In this document: positions 1-8,375 of the stretch, in pieces
Layout of the letters: the number at the start of each line of letters is the position of its first letter
Numbering within the stretch: position 1 is the first letter of the stretch
From: Sinomicrobium kalidii
GTDB taxonomy: Bacteria; Bacteroidota; Bacteroidia; Flavobacteriales; Flavobacteriaceae
Length of the DNA: 64,000 bases
Direction of reading: 5' to 3'
Assembly (NCBI RefSeq): GCF_021183825.1
Contig: NZ_CP089211.1
Location: 2,294,001-2,358,000, forward strand
Position numbers and translations under genes: made by a program
Notes under the pieces: model-generated
The model's database searches: none
What the model was told of the DNA's origin: nothing
Seen by the model: the letters and a program-made list of their open reading frames with translations, nothing else

Positions 1-1059
1 CTTTTTGTGGGAAACGAAGGAAGCGGGGTACTGCCTATGGCCATTGCTTATGCGCAGTACGTGCTGTGCAGAAATTCAGGAGGAGAAAACAACACAGGTA
101 TTGAAACCTGTAACCTGAAATTCGGGAACCTGGCACATCCCGACCTGCATTTTGCTTTTCCCGTCGCGGCCAACAGCAAGATAAAATCACGTCCCGTAAG
201 CAGCAATTTCCTGGAAGAATGGCGACAGTTTATCAACGAAAGACCGTACGGAACCCTTTTTGAGTGGTACCAGTCGCTGGGCATAGAAAACAAGCAGGGG
301 CAAATCGGTGTGGATGAAGCCCAGGAAATCGTAAAATCACTGTCCCTTAAATCCTATGAAGGCAATTACAAGGTGATGATCATCTGGATGGCCGAAAAAC
401 TGAACATTTCGGCCGCCAACAAATTACTGAAACTCATCGAGGAACCGCCGAACAAAACCTTGTTCATCCTGATCGCACGGAACGAAGAGCAGATTATGCA
501 GACCATTCTCTCGCGCTGCCAGATATTGCACTTCCCTCCTCTGGCGGAAACGGCGATCAGGGAAAAACTCGTTTCCCGGGGAATTGAGGAAAACGAAGCC
601 TTAAAAATTGCCCACCAGGCCAACGGGGACTACAACAGGGCCATGGTGCTCGCAGATACGGACAACAGTGACCTGACTTTTGAAAAATGGTTTGTGCAAT
701 GGGTACGCTCTGCCTTCAAGGCAAAAGGGAACAAAGCCGCAATACACGATCTCATTGCCTGGGGCGAACAGATCGCCACCACCGGAAGGGAAACGCAGAA
801 ACTCTTCCTGAACTATTGCCTGGACGTTTTCCGGCAGGCCCTTTTAATAAACTACAGCGCACAGCCATTGGTTTATATGGAATTCAAAGCGGATAATTTC
901 CGACTGGATAAATTTGCCCCTTTTGTAAGCGGCAATAACATTACGGAAATTTCCCGGGAACTGCAGGACGCCATTTATCATATAGAACGGAACGGCAATG
1001 CAAAAATAGTACTGACGGACCTTTCCATTAAACTGACCCGCTTACTGCACAAGGCCTGA
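1..1059 (+). CDS. holB: DNA polymerase III subunit delta' (5' end outside window)
   Basis: Clamp-loader subunit, AAA+ fold; with gamma/tau and delta it loads the sliding clamp at the replication fork. The reading frame is open from base 1 and begins inside the P-loop region (LFVGNEGSG), so the first residues lie upstream of the window; the GTG at base 7 is not the true start. Visible family features are the segment MIIWMAEKLNISAANKLLK, the LIEEPP box, and the sensor-like ILSRCQILHF. The C-terminal half is helical, as in other delta' proteins. It is followed by an intergenic gap of about 125 bases, then a DoxX-like gene on the same strand. The identification is firm; the missing N-terminus is only a window-edge effect. 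Confidence 0.9.
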   Translation, partial: LFVGNEGSGVLPMAIAYAQYVLCRNSGGENNTGIETCNLKFGNLAHPDLHFAFPVAANSKIKSRPVSSNFLEEWRQFINERPYGTLFEWYQSLGIENKQGQIGVDEAQEIVKSLSLKSYEGNYKVMIIWMAEKLNISAANKLLKLIEEPPNKTLFILIARNEEQIMQTILSRCQILHFPPLAETAIREKLVSRGIEENEALKIAHQANGDYNRAMVLADTDNSDLTFEKWFVQWVRSAFKAKGNKAAIHDLIAWGEQIATTGRETQKLFLNYCLDVFRQALLINYSAQPLVYMEFKADNFRLDKFAPFVSGNNITEISRELQDAIYHIERNGNAKIVLTDLSIKLTRLLHKA

Positions 1060-1185
1060 CCTTCCGAAGGAGATTCCGGAGAAAACAGGCCACTCTTCCT
1101 TGACCGGATAAACTTAAAAAACACCCGTCAGGCCGTAAAATACAATCTTTGTCTGTAACTTTATACAACCAAAAAACAGTTTATT

Positions 1186-1581
1186 ATGGAAACCCTGCAA
1201 CACAATGCTGCCGAAGTTCTCATCCTTCTGCTTCTCGTAATTACCTTTTTACAGAGTGGTATCGACAAAATAACAGACTGGAAAGGCAATATTTCCTGGC
1301 TCCGGGGCCATTTTTCCGAAACTTTTTTAAAGGATATGGTGCCCCTGTCCGTCGCAATCGTATTGATCCTTGAAATAATATCGGGCGTGCTTTGTCTCCT
1401 GGGCATTGTACAACTCCTGACACAGAACAATACGCCAATGGGATTTTACGGAGCTATTGTCTCCTGCCTGACCCTCTTGATCCTGCTTTTCGGGCAGCGT
1501 ATTGCCAAGGATTACGAAGGAGCCAAGACCATTGTGGTCTATTTTATTCCGGCTGTGGCAGGGGTGTATCTCCTGCAATAA
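1186..1581 (+). CDS. DoxX-like small integral membrane protein
   Basis: A 131-residue membrane protein with four hydrophobic helices, at roughly residues 10-28, 50-72, 85-103 and 113-130. The first helix is followed by a KITDW segment typical of DoxX/DoxD-like proteins. These proteins sit in the inner membrane and are loosely linked to redox chemistry or respiratory quinones; no catalytic residue is visible and the substrate is unknown. It stands between holB (same strand) and an S9 peptidase gene on the opposite strand that ends 15 bases away, so it is probably a single-gene transcript. A degenerate -7-like sequence lies in the 45 bases before the start. The function is only a family-level statement. 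Confidence 0.7.
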   Translation: METLQHNAAEVLILLLLVITFLQSGIDKITDWKGNISWLRGHFSETFLKDMVPLSVAIVLILEIISGVLCLLGIVQLLTQNNTPMGFYGAIVSCLTLLILLFGQRIAKDYEGAKTIVVYFIPAVAGVYLLQ

Positions 1582-1596
1582 AACCTTTTGACAGAC

Positions 1597-3513
1597 CTAT
1601 TGTTTTTCAGTAGCCTCTTCCTTTTTGAGATAGGTGTCGAGGAACTTTAATATCTGTCCGTATCCCTTGATCTCGTTCTCTTTCTTGACAAAACCGTGCC
1701 CTTCGTCGGGAAACACGATATACTCTACGGGAATATTGTTCTTTTCCATGGCCTCCACGATCTCATCGGATTCTACCTGTAATACCCTGGGGTCGTTGGC
1801 CCCTTGCAATACCATCACCGGATTTTTTATCCGGTCGGCATGAAAAAGCGGTGAAATCTCGCGGAGCCGAATGGAATCTGCCGTATTAGGGTCTCCCAGT
1901 TCTTCATAAAGGGCCTCGCGGAACGATTCCCAGTACGGCGGGATTGATTTGAGGGTACGCAACCAATTGGTAACGCCAAAAATGTTTACACCTGCTTCAA
2001 ATTCATCCGGTTCAAAGGTCATGGCGGCCATGGTCATGTATCCGCCGTAGCTTCCTCCTATGATCCCTGTTTTTTCAGGGTCTATGTATTCCTGTTCCTG
2101 TAACCATTTCTTGCCCCAGATACAGTCTTTGAGGTCCTTGTCACCATGATTCCTGTCGTCCATTTTATGGAAGGACTTTCCGTAGCCGCTGCTTCCCCTG
2201 TTGTTTACCGCCAGTATGGCATAGCCGTTGTTTACGAGATACTGTAAAAGCGAAGAATATCCTGTGCGCGATTGTCCCCCGGGGCCTCCGTGAACCCAGA
2301 CCAGGGCCGGTACCTTGTTTTCGGCTGTTGCGGTCAGGGGTTTATAGTAGATGGCCGGGATTTCAAGCCCGTCAAAAGACTTAAAACGCACCACCTTTGC
2401 CGATACCAGGTCTTCCCTGTCTATTTCCGGGTTGAGGGTTTCTGTAAGCTTTTTGAGCTTCCCGGTATCGAAATGGTATACGTAGAGGTTATTAGGAGAT
2501 CTGGAAGTGCCTACGGTAAGCCGCATTTTTGCTTCACTTTCGGAAATACTTACGGCGACAATATTACCGTCAGGAATTTCCGGAAAATCTACTTTTTCTC
2601 CCGATGTATTGTCGAGCACCACCAAGGTATTCTTTCCATCTTCGTTAATCGCTATGACCCTGTATTTCTCATTTTCGCTTACATAGCTGTACATAACATC
2701 CCAATCGGTCTGAAAAAGCACGGTATTTTTACCGCTTTCCACTTCGTGCCGAACGAGATATGTGAATTCTGCATCCACATCGGTGGTGTAAAAGAAGTAT
2801 TTCCCATCCTTGCTGAAACCGGAGGCGGAATAGATCCCGGGCTTGTCCGTATCGGAGATCTCCGTCGTTTGTCCGGTCGTCCGGTCGTACAGAAAAAGCC
2901 GGTTTTCACTGGTTGTCACGGATTTTTGCAGGGCCAGTATATTTTCATCTGCGGAGCTACCGGAAATACTGAAGCCTTCCGTATTTTCATAGAGCATTTC
3001 CACTGTTTTGTCGGCCATATTCATTTTATACATGTCAAAATACCTGGGATCCCTTTTATTGGAGAGGTAATACATGGATTTTTTGTCCTCACTCCACCCT
3101 GCAAAGCTGGATTTGGCTTCTTCTCCCGGGGTCAGGTCTTTCGTGGTCCCGTCCTCTTCCAACAGGTATATATGGTTTATTTCATTACCTCCTTTGTCTG
3201 CCGAATAGAGTATTTGCCCGGTTCCGGGAACGTAATCTATAGCAAAAAAGGACTCTTTTTCCGAATGGGTCACCTGCTTTTTTGTGCCGTCCTCAATATT
3301 TATTTCGTAAAGATTAAATATTCCGGATTCGTCACTGCTCACCAACAGTCTGGACTCATCGGAAGAAAAAGATCCCCCGCTAATACGGCTGTTGCCGTAA
3401 AACTGTTCTATGGTATATTGCTCAATCTCCCTTGCTTCCTGTTTTTTTTCGGTATTACAGGACAACACGAGGAAAACGGTCAGTAAAAGAACGTTGGTTT
3501 TCATAAGATGCAT
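1597..3513 (-). CDS. S9 family peptidase (prolyl oligopeptidase / acylaminoacyl-peptidase-like) lipoprotein
   Basis: A 638-residue serine peptidase. The N-terminus (MKTNVLLLTVFLVLSC from residue 4) is a signal peptide with a lipobox Cys at 19, so the protein is probably anchored in an envelope membrane. Residues about 45-360 are the seven-bladed beta-propeller (WD/PD40-like repeats such as FSKDGKYFFYTTD). Residues 370-635 are the alpha/beta-hydrolase domain, with the oxyanion region WVHGGPGG, nucleophile Ser488 in GGSYGGYM, Asp574 in GANDPRV, and His606 in DEGHGF. Family members release short peptides or acylated amino acids from oligopeptides. It is transcribed alone, convergent with the DoxX-like gene. 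The family call is firm; the substrate is unknown. Confidence 0.92.
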   Translation of the reverse strand: MHLMKTNVLLLTVFLVLSCNTEKKQEAREIEQYTIEQFYGNSRISGGSFSSDESRLLVSSDESGIFNLYEINIEDGTKKQVTHSEKESFFAIDYVPGTGQILYSADKGGNEINHIYLLEEDGTTKDLTPGEEAKSSFAGWSEDKKSMYYLSNKRDPRYFDMYKMNMADKTVEMLYENTEGFSISGSSADENILALQKSVTTSENRLFLYDRTTGQTTEISDTDKPGIYSASGFSKDGKYFFYTTDVDAEFTYLVRHEVESGKNTVLFQTDWDVMYSYVSENEKYRVIAINEDGKNTLVVLDNTSGEKVDFPEIPDGNIVAVSISESEAKMRLTVGTSRSPNNLYVYHFDTGKLKKLTETLNPEIDREDLVSAKVVRFKSFDGLEIPAIYYKPLTATAENKVPALVWVHGGPGGQSRTGYSSLLQYLVNNGYAILAVNNRGSSGYGKSFHKMDDRNHGDKDLKDCIWGKKWLQEQEYIDPEKTGIIGGSYGGYMTMAAMTFEPDEFEAGVNIFGVTNWLRTLKSIPPYWESFREALYEELGDPNTADSIRLREISPLFHADRIKNPVMVLQGANDPRVLQVESDEIVEAMEKNNIPVEYIVFPDEGHGFVKKENEIKGYGQILKFLDTYLKKEEATEKQ

Positions 3514-3683
3514 TTTTAATTGGTTGTTGTAACTATCTGACTGTTAATCTTCTTAAAAGTTACATTTTTTTCAGGAAATATCCCATTCCGGTTTGAGTTT
3601 ATCCTGAGTTTACCAAAAGGATGAGGGCTCCGTTGCGCCGTAGCATTCGCCCTCATGATAAGAATCACTTACGTATATCAAAT

Positions 3684-3708
3684 AAAAAACCCGGTGCATT
3701 ACACCGGG
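3684..3708 (-). terminator. Rho-independent terminator of the OmpH-like gene
   Basis: On the minus strand, a 7-bp stem CCCGGTG/CACCGGG with a five-base loop is followed by six T residues. It lies about 70 bases after the stop of the OmpH-like gene and reads in its direction. Confidence 0.75.
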
Positions 3709-3779
3709 CCGGATATTATAAAGATATTTTTTCGACGGGAAGAAAACACAATTCCTTCCTTTTTCCCTAACAAAAGGAC

Positions 3780-4295
3780 TTATTTTTCTTCTTTATATTT
3801 TTCATTAAGGATCTTCAGGACCTCTTCGGTGATGTCCTTGCCTTCTTCACCATATAAAACGCTCCCCGCTTCATTGGCCCCCAGAATATAGGTATACCCG
3901 TTATTTTTACCATATTCCTTTACGAAATCGCGTACTTTTTCTATCAGTGAATCTATTTGTTCCTGACTTTCCTGCTGCAATTGCATTTCCTCCTGCTGTA
4001 CCTGTTGCTGAATTTGCTGCCGCTTTTGCATTAAGGTGTTATACTTTTCCTGTGCCTTGCTTTGGGACATCTTGGATGCTTCATTCTGAAAAACCTGTGC
4101 CTCGGCCTGTAATGCCTTGGACAAACTATCGGTTTTTTTCTCGAAAGTATCCAGTTTTCCCTTGAATTTGGCTTCTACGTCCTTCTTTTCCTGATAATCG
4201 TTGATAAGCTTGGTATTATCCACGAAAGCAATTTTATTCTGCTGACAGGAAAGCAATCCCAGTAGAGCCACTCCGGCTATGATAATTTTCTTCAT
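3780..4295 (-). CDS. OmpH/Skp family periplasmic chaperone-like lipoprotein
   Basis: A 171-residue protein of the OmpH (Skp) family; Skp holds unfolded outer-membrane proteins in the periplasm. The start is placed at the ATG giving MKKIIIAGVALLGLLSC, a short lipoprotein signal with Cys at 17; a longer upstream reading adds 41 residues without signal character. After the anchor comes the OmpH hallmark KIAFVDNTKLINDYQEKK, then a long alpha-helical coiled coil rich in Gln and Glu (residues 45-125), then the C-terminal YTYILGANEAGSVLYGEEG segment typical of Bacteroidota members. A lipidated form is unusual compared with soluble E. coli Skp. It is monocistronic, with its own terminator. Confidence 0.85.
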   Translation of the reverse strand: MKKIIIAGVALLGLLSCQQNKIAFVDNTKLINDYQEKKDVEAKFKGKLDTFEKKTDSLSKALQAEAQVFQNEASKMSQSKAQEKYNTLMQKRQQIQQQVQQEEMQLQQESQEQIDSLIEKVRDFVKEYGKNNGYTYILGANEAGSVLYGEEGKDITEEVLKILNEKYKEEK

Positions 4296-4552
4296 AGGTG
4301 TACAAATTTGTTTATACGCAAAAATAGAAAAGTTTTCAAAGTAGCCTATCGGAGTGTTGTTTAATTTTATTTTTTCATTTTTCAGAAGACCGGACAATTT
4401 AAGGCCCCTCATAATCAATTTTTATTCGTCTTATAAACACAATAAGATATGGCTATTATATTTAAGCTGAATAAATGCGATTTAAGACAGTTTTTCTGTT
4501 TTGCCGGGGATGGCTCCTATACAGCCGTGAAACTTCGAAAAAACGTCTTATT

Positions 4553-5419
4553 TCAATTATTTTGATGTTTAATCACATAAATCAGGGAAGAGTACTCCTT
4601 AGAGCGCGCAGCTTTACGATTGGAAAGCCACCCTGTACAAAAAGCCCGAAAAATATTCATTTTCCCGTTTTTGTATTTTTCGGAAAGCAGGCTTACATAA
4701 TACGCATCAAATTTCATGGGGATGATCTGTTCCACCTCCATTCCTTTTTCCGAAAAAAGCGATCTTACCGCATCCGAAGAAAAATGCCAGAGATGCCTGG
4801 GGACATCATAGGCTGCCCAATATTCCTTATAATATTCTGCATCGTAGGAACGAAAATTGGGAACAGCAATAAAAAGTGTGCCATTTTTCCGGAGCAGTTT
4901 TTTTAACTCTTCCAGTTGACGTTCCAGATCGGGCACATGCTCGAGTACATGCCACATGGTGATAATGTCATATGCAGACCGTTTATCTTCCACAAAAGAG
5001 GCGTCCGGTTTTTCGAAAAGTAAAATTCCTTTTTCCCCTGCCCTTTTCCGTGCCGATGTATTGGGTTCAGTTCCGTTAACATTCCACCCGTCTTTTTTTG
5101 CCACAGCCAGAAAATCGCCGGTACCTGCACCAATATCCAAAAGGGCTCCCTTTCCCGGATCTGCGGCATTGATGTATTTCAATTTTTGCCTCAGGGCATA
5201 ACTTTTTACCAGGTGATAGATTTTCTCAAACCAGCTCCGCCGGGCATCAGTATGGGAAATATAATCTTCACTTTTATAATATTCAGGAAGTTCATCTGCT
5301 TTCGGCGCCGGATGTGTATAAAGCATCTGGTGTTTTTCATCCCTGATCAGGGAAAATGTTTTACCGCTTACCGTATGGTCTTTACATCTCAGGTAAACGG
5401 GGTTTTCGGTAGTGTTCAT
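4553..5419 (-). CDS. Class I SAM-dependent methyltransferase
   Basis: A 288-residue methyltransferase of the Methyltransf_23 type. The start is placed at MNTTENPVYLRC, which overlaps the stop codon of the preceding lipoprotein gene by one base (TAATG), implying translational coupling. The N-terminal 80 residues carry a Cys-containing segment like the one often seen before this domain. The SAM motif I is LLDIGAGTGDFL, motif II is near GTEPN, and the motif IV region is DIITMWHVLEHVPD, followed by LRKNGTLFIAVPN. The HVLEHV signature is typical of methyltransferases that modify lipids, sugars or quinones; the substrate cannot be told from sequence. Confidence 0.85.
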   Translation of the reverse strand: MNTTENPVYLRCKDHTVSGKTFSLIRDEKHQMLYTHPAPKADELPEYYKSEDYISHTDARRSWFEKIYHLVKSYALRQKLKYINAADPGKGALLDIGAGTGDFLAVAKKDGWNVNGTEPNTSARKRAGEKGILLFEKPDASFVEDKRSAYDIITMWHVLEHVPDLERQLEELKKLLRKNGTLFIAVPNFRSYDAEYYKEYWAAYDVPRHLWHFSSDAVRSLFSEKGMEVEQIIPMKFDAYYVSLLSEKYKNGKMNIFRAFCTGWLSNRKAARSKEYSSLIYVIKHQNN

Positions 5420-5919
5420 TAAAGGGAACTTAAATATTCGGTTTTCAGTTCTTTCAGGTAATTGACAATTACATTGTGGTGTAACGAATTTAAAGATAAA
5501 CAATCGTCTTCATATGCTGAAGACACCCGCATTGCAATGTAATGATATGTTTCATCGTAATCATCATCCTTATCATATTCATTATTGTCTGTTATTTCGG
5601 TAAAGTCCAGATATGAATTGTTGATTTGCGGCGCAAAAACAAAAACATCAAAATCCGTGTCGTTCAAATTCACAGAAAACCTGCTTCCTCTTCCATGTGG
5701 CTCCAGCTTATATTTTTTGGAAAGAAAGTTAAAAAAATGCAATCCCTTTTCCCGGTTCTCAAATACGAAGAGATTCTTTTCGGTCTTTAAACTTTTATCG
5801 ATATCCACTCCCCTGTCAATTCGATACTCACTTATTTGCGGTGCCAGTTTTATGGGAATACATCCGTGTATTAAAACAAAGGAAGAAAGCAAACAAAGGA
5901 GTTGACAAAGGTGTTTCAC
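5419..5919 (-). CDS. Hypothetical lipoprotein
   Basis: A 166-residue protein not recognised as a named family. It starts at a GTG codon; the first 20 residues (ending LSSFVLIHGC) form a lipoprotein signal with Cys at 20. The mature part is acidic, with a low-complexity stretch DNNEYDKDDDYDETYHY near residues 110-130. The stop overlaps the start of the methyltransferase gene, so the two are probably co-translated. The start codon lies inside a parS-like sequence (5912-5927), which may have shaped the odd GTG start. An alternative start cannot be excluded. Confidence 0.6.
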   Translation of the reverse strand: MKHLCQLLCLLSSFVLIHGCIPIKLAPQISEYRIDRGVDIDKSLKTEKNLFVFENREKGLHFFNFLSKKYKLEPHGRGSRFSVNLNDTDFDVFVFAPQINNSYLDFTEITDNNEYDKDDDYDETYHYIAMRVSSAYEDDCLSLNSLHHNVIVNYLKELKTEYLSSL

Positions 5920-5927
5920 GTGGAACG
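5912..5927. promoter_or_regulatory. parS-like ParB-binding site (one arm degenerate)
   Basis: The 16-mer TGTTTCACGTGGAACG keeps the CACGTG core and the GTTTC arm of the near-universal parS (TGTTTCACGTGAAACA). It overlaps the start codon of the lipoprotein gene. It gains weight from two better palindromes 2 kb away. ParB binding is inferred. Confidence 0.5.
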
Positions 5928-5967
5928 CTGCTTTTTATTATATGTTTTAAAACCGAAAAAACAGCAT

Positions 5968-7839
5968 TTACCTTCCCATATACACCAGCATTACACTGAT
6001 ATCACTCGGTGATACTCCGCTTATCCGCGATGCTTGAGAAAGTGTTGCCGGGCGAATGTCTTTCAATTTTTCACGCGCCTCGAAAGAGAGTGATTTTAAT
6101 TTGTCGTAATCAAAATTCCCGGGTATGGCAATATCTTCCAAACGGTTCAGTTTATCGGCATTGTTCTTTTCCTTTTCGATGTACCCGGCATATTTTACCT
6201 GTATCTCGGCCTGATCCATCACTTCCTTATTGAGGTTATTTTCTTCGACATACGCTTTTACCTCTCCTACCCGAAGCATATCGTTCATAGTAATTTTTGG
6301 TCTGGAAAACACCTTGTATATTTTATCGGACTGTTTCATCGGCGAAGATTTCCTCTCCTCCAGGACGGGATTCATTTCCGAAGGATCGACACTTGTTTCT
6401 TTAAAGAAGTGAATAAACGCATCTGCATCGTGCCTCTTTTTTTCCATTTGCCGCAATCGCTTTTCAGAAGCCAACCCGATAGCATGTGATCTCGGCGTCA
6501 ACCTGAAATCGGCATTATCCTGCCGCAAAAGTGTCCTGTATTCGGCTCTTGAAGTAAACATTCGATAGGGTTCTTCGGTCCCCTTGGTTATCAGGTCATC
6601 GATAAGAACCCCTATATAAGCCTCATTTCGCTTAAGAATAAAAGGTTCTTTTTCATATACTTTAAGATGTGCATTTACACCTGCCATAAGTCCTTGCGAA
6701 GCCGCTTCTTCATAACCCGTTGTCCCGTTGATCTGACCGGCAAAAAACAGGTTTTCCACCAGTTTCGTTTCGAGCGTATGCCTGAGTTGCGTAGGCGGAA
6801 AATAATCGTATTCTATGGCATAACCGGGACGAAAGAATTTTACATTCTCAAAACCGGTCACCGAACGCAGTGCTTTAAACTGTACATCTTCCGGAAGCGA
6901 GGTTGAAAAACCATTCACATAGACTTCCACGGTCTTCCATCCTTCCGGCTCTACAAATATCTGGTGCCTGTCCTTATCGGCAAAACGGTTTATTTTATCT
7001 TCTATCGAAGGGCAATACCTCGGCCCGATACTCCTGATCCTTCCGTTAAACATCGGTGAGCGTTCAAAACCTTCCCGGAGCAGGTCATGCACTTCCGGGC
7101 TCGTATAGGTCATATGACAGGAGCGCTGTTTTGATAACGGTTCTGTCTCATCCGAATAAGAGAATTTTTCCGGGATTTCATCTCCGGGCTGTTCCTGCAT
7201 TCTGCTATAATCCAACGAACGTCCATCCACCCTGGGCGGGGTTCCGGTCTTCATCCTCCCGGCATCGAATCCCAGCCTGATCAGGTCCTCGGTAATTCCG
7301 GTAGAAGCTCTTTCTCCTGCCCTTCCTCCTCCGAGCTGTTTTTCCCCGATATGGATAAGTCCGTTCAGAAATGTCCCGTTTGTCAATACCACGGCTTTTG
7401 CACGAACTTCAATTCCAAGCGATGTTTTTACACCCGCAATTCTCCCGTTCTCTACGATCAATCCCGATACCATTTCCTGATAAAAATCGAGGTTCGGGGT
7501 TTGCTCCAGCATCAACCGCCATTCCTCGGCAAAGCGCATACGGTCGGATTGTGCTCTCGGGCTCCACATCGCAGGCCCCTTTGATTTATTGAGCATTTTA
7601 AACTGTATAGCCGTCTTGTCGGTAACTATACCGCTATATCCTCCCATCGCATCAATCTCCCGTAATATCTGTCCTTTTGCAATCCCGCCCATTGCAGGAT
7701 TACAGGACATCTGTGCGATGTTCTGCAAATTCATCGTTATAAGCAGGGTTCTTGACCCCATATTGGCCGCTGCGGCCGCTGCTTCCGAACCGGCATGGCC
7801 CGCTCCCACTACAATAACATCATACATTCTGTCAAACAT
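5968..7839 (-). CDS. mnmG: tRNA uridine-5-carboxymethylaminomethyl modification enzyme MnmG (GidA)
   Basis: A 623-residue FAD enzyme, full length for the family. With MnmE it installs the carboxymethylaminomethyl group on wobble U34 of several tRNAs, using methylene-THF. The FAD-binding motif is at the very N-terminus (VIVVGAGHAGSEAA). Family signatures follow: MSCNPAMGGIAKG, the GGGRAGERAS region, KTGTPPRVDG, and the C-terminal GISPSDIS-like GVSPSDISVMLVYMG that contacts MnmE. Two parS-like palindromes lie 80-140 bases upstream of its start; gidA genes often sit near replication origins. The start MFDRMYDVIV is typical. Confidence 0.97.
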   Translation of the reverse strand: MFDRMYDVIVVGAGHAGSEAAAAAANMGSRTLLITMNLQNIAQMSCNPAMGGIAKGQILREIDAMGGYSGIVTDKTAIQFKMLNKSKGPAMWSPRAQSDRMRFAEEWRLMLEQTPNLDFYQEMVSGLIVENGRIAGVKTSLGIEVRAKAVVLTNGTFLNGLIHIGEKQLGGGRAGERASTGITEDLIRLGFDAGRMKTGTPPRVDGRSLDYSRMQEQPGDEIPEKFSYSDETEPLSKQRSCHMTYTSPEVHDLLREGFERSPMFNGRIRSIGPRYCPSIEDKINRFADKDRHQIFVEPEGWKTVEVYVNGFSTSLPEDVQFKALRSVTGFENVKFFRPGYAIEYDYFPPTQLRHTLETKLVENLFFAGQINGTTGYEEAASQGLMAGVNAHLKVYEKEPFILKRNEAYIGVLIDDLITKGTEEPYRMFTSRAEYRTLLRQDNADFRLTPRSHAIGLASEKRLRQMEKKRHDADAFIHFFKETSVDPSEMNPVLEERKSSPMKQSDKIYKVFSRPKITMNDMLRVGEVKAYVEENNLNKEVMDQAEIQVKYAGYIEKEKNNADKLNRLEDIAIPGNFDYDKLKSLSFEAREKLKDIRPATLSQASRISGVSPSDISVMLVYMGR

Positions 7840-7924
7840 GCCTGTATTTTTAAAATTTTCTGCTTTATAAAATATATCCTTTCAGTCAGAGGTCACACGA
7901 CCGTGTGACACTAACAAGAAAACG

Positions 7925-7940
7925 TGTTCCACGTGGAACA
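7925..7940. promoter_or_regulatory. parS-like ParB-binding site (perfect palindrome)
   Basis: TGTTCCACGTGGAACA is a perfect 16-bp palindrome between mnmG and ybeY. It differs from consensus parS by one symmetrical base pair in each arm. A second copy lies 19 bases further on. Confidence 0.6.
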
Positions 7941-7955
7941 ACTTAACAAAGTACG

Positions 7956-8375
7956 CTATCGTTCCACGTGGAACATTTTTATTTTCTCCTCTTCCTTTGC
8001 TCTCATTTCGGCGCGTTCTCCGGCAGATTTATCCTTGTAACCACAGTAATGCAAAACGCCGTGAATCATTACCCGTTTCAATTCCTCCTCAAACGACACA
8101 CCAAAATCCTGCGCATTATCCTCTACTCTCTCTACAGAAATATATACATCCCCATGTATCCTGTTACCTTCCGTGTAATCAAAGCTTATAATATCGGTAA
8201 GCGTATCGTGATCCAGGTATTTCATGTTCAGACCATGCAAATAGTCATCATCACAAAAAATATAACTTATCTCTCCCGGTTCTTTACTTTCGGAAATAAT
8301 GACCCTTTCTATCCATTCTGCATACCGCTTTTCGTCCAACAGGTCAAGTGCCGATTCATAATGAAAACTAATCAT
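7956..8375 (-). CDS. ybeY: Endoribonuclease YbeY (16S rRNA maturation)
   Basis: A 139-residue metallo-endoribonuclease (UPF0054) acting in 16S rRNA 3'-end maturation and ribosome quality control. The signature is HGVLHYCGYKDK at residues 105-116: His105 and His109 are the first two zinc ligands, while the third His of the usual HGxLHLxGYDH motif is replaced by the Lys114-Asp115-Lys116 stretch, a form I associate with Bacteroidota. The segment LTDIISFDY is also conserved. Its start overlaps the 3' end of the DUF4175 gene by 8 bases, so the two are probably co-transcribed. The last residues, MFHVER, are encoded by a parS-like palindrome. Confidence 0.93.
   Translation of the reverse strand: MISFHYESALDLLDEKRYAEWIERVIISESKEPGEISYIFCDDDYLHGLNMKYLDHDTLTDIISFDYTEGNRIHGDVYISVERVEDNAQDFGVSFEEELKRVMIHGVLHYCGYKDKSAGERAEMRAKEEEKIKMFHVER
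7960..7975. promoter_or_regulatory. parS-like site inside the 3' end of ybeY
   Basis: CGTTCCACGTGGAACA contains the 14-bp perfect palindrome GTTCCACGTGGAAC. It spans the codons for Phe-His-Val-Glu-Arg at the C-terminus of YbeY, so the site is coding as well as a probable DNA-binding site. Confidence 0.6.

Noticed and set aside
2272..3486. A 404-codon open frame on the + strand
   Set aside because: It lies fully antisense to the S9 peptidase gene, which has clear motifs; the antisense product has no domain character.
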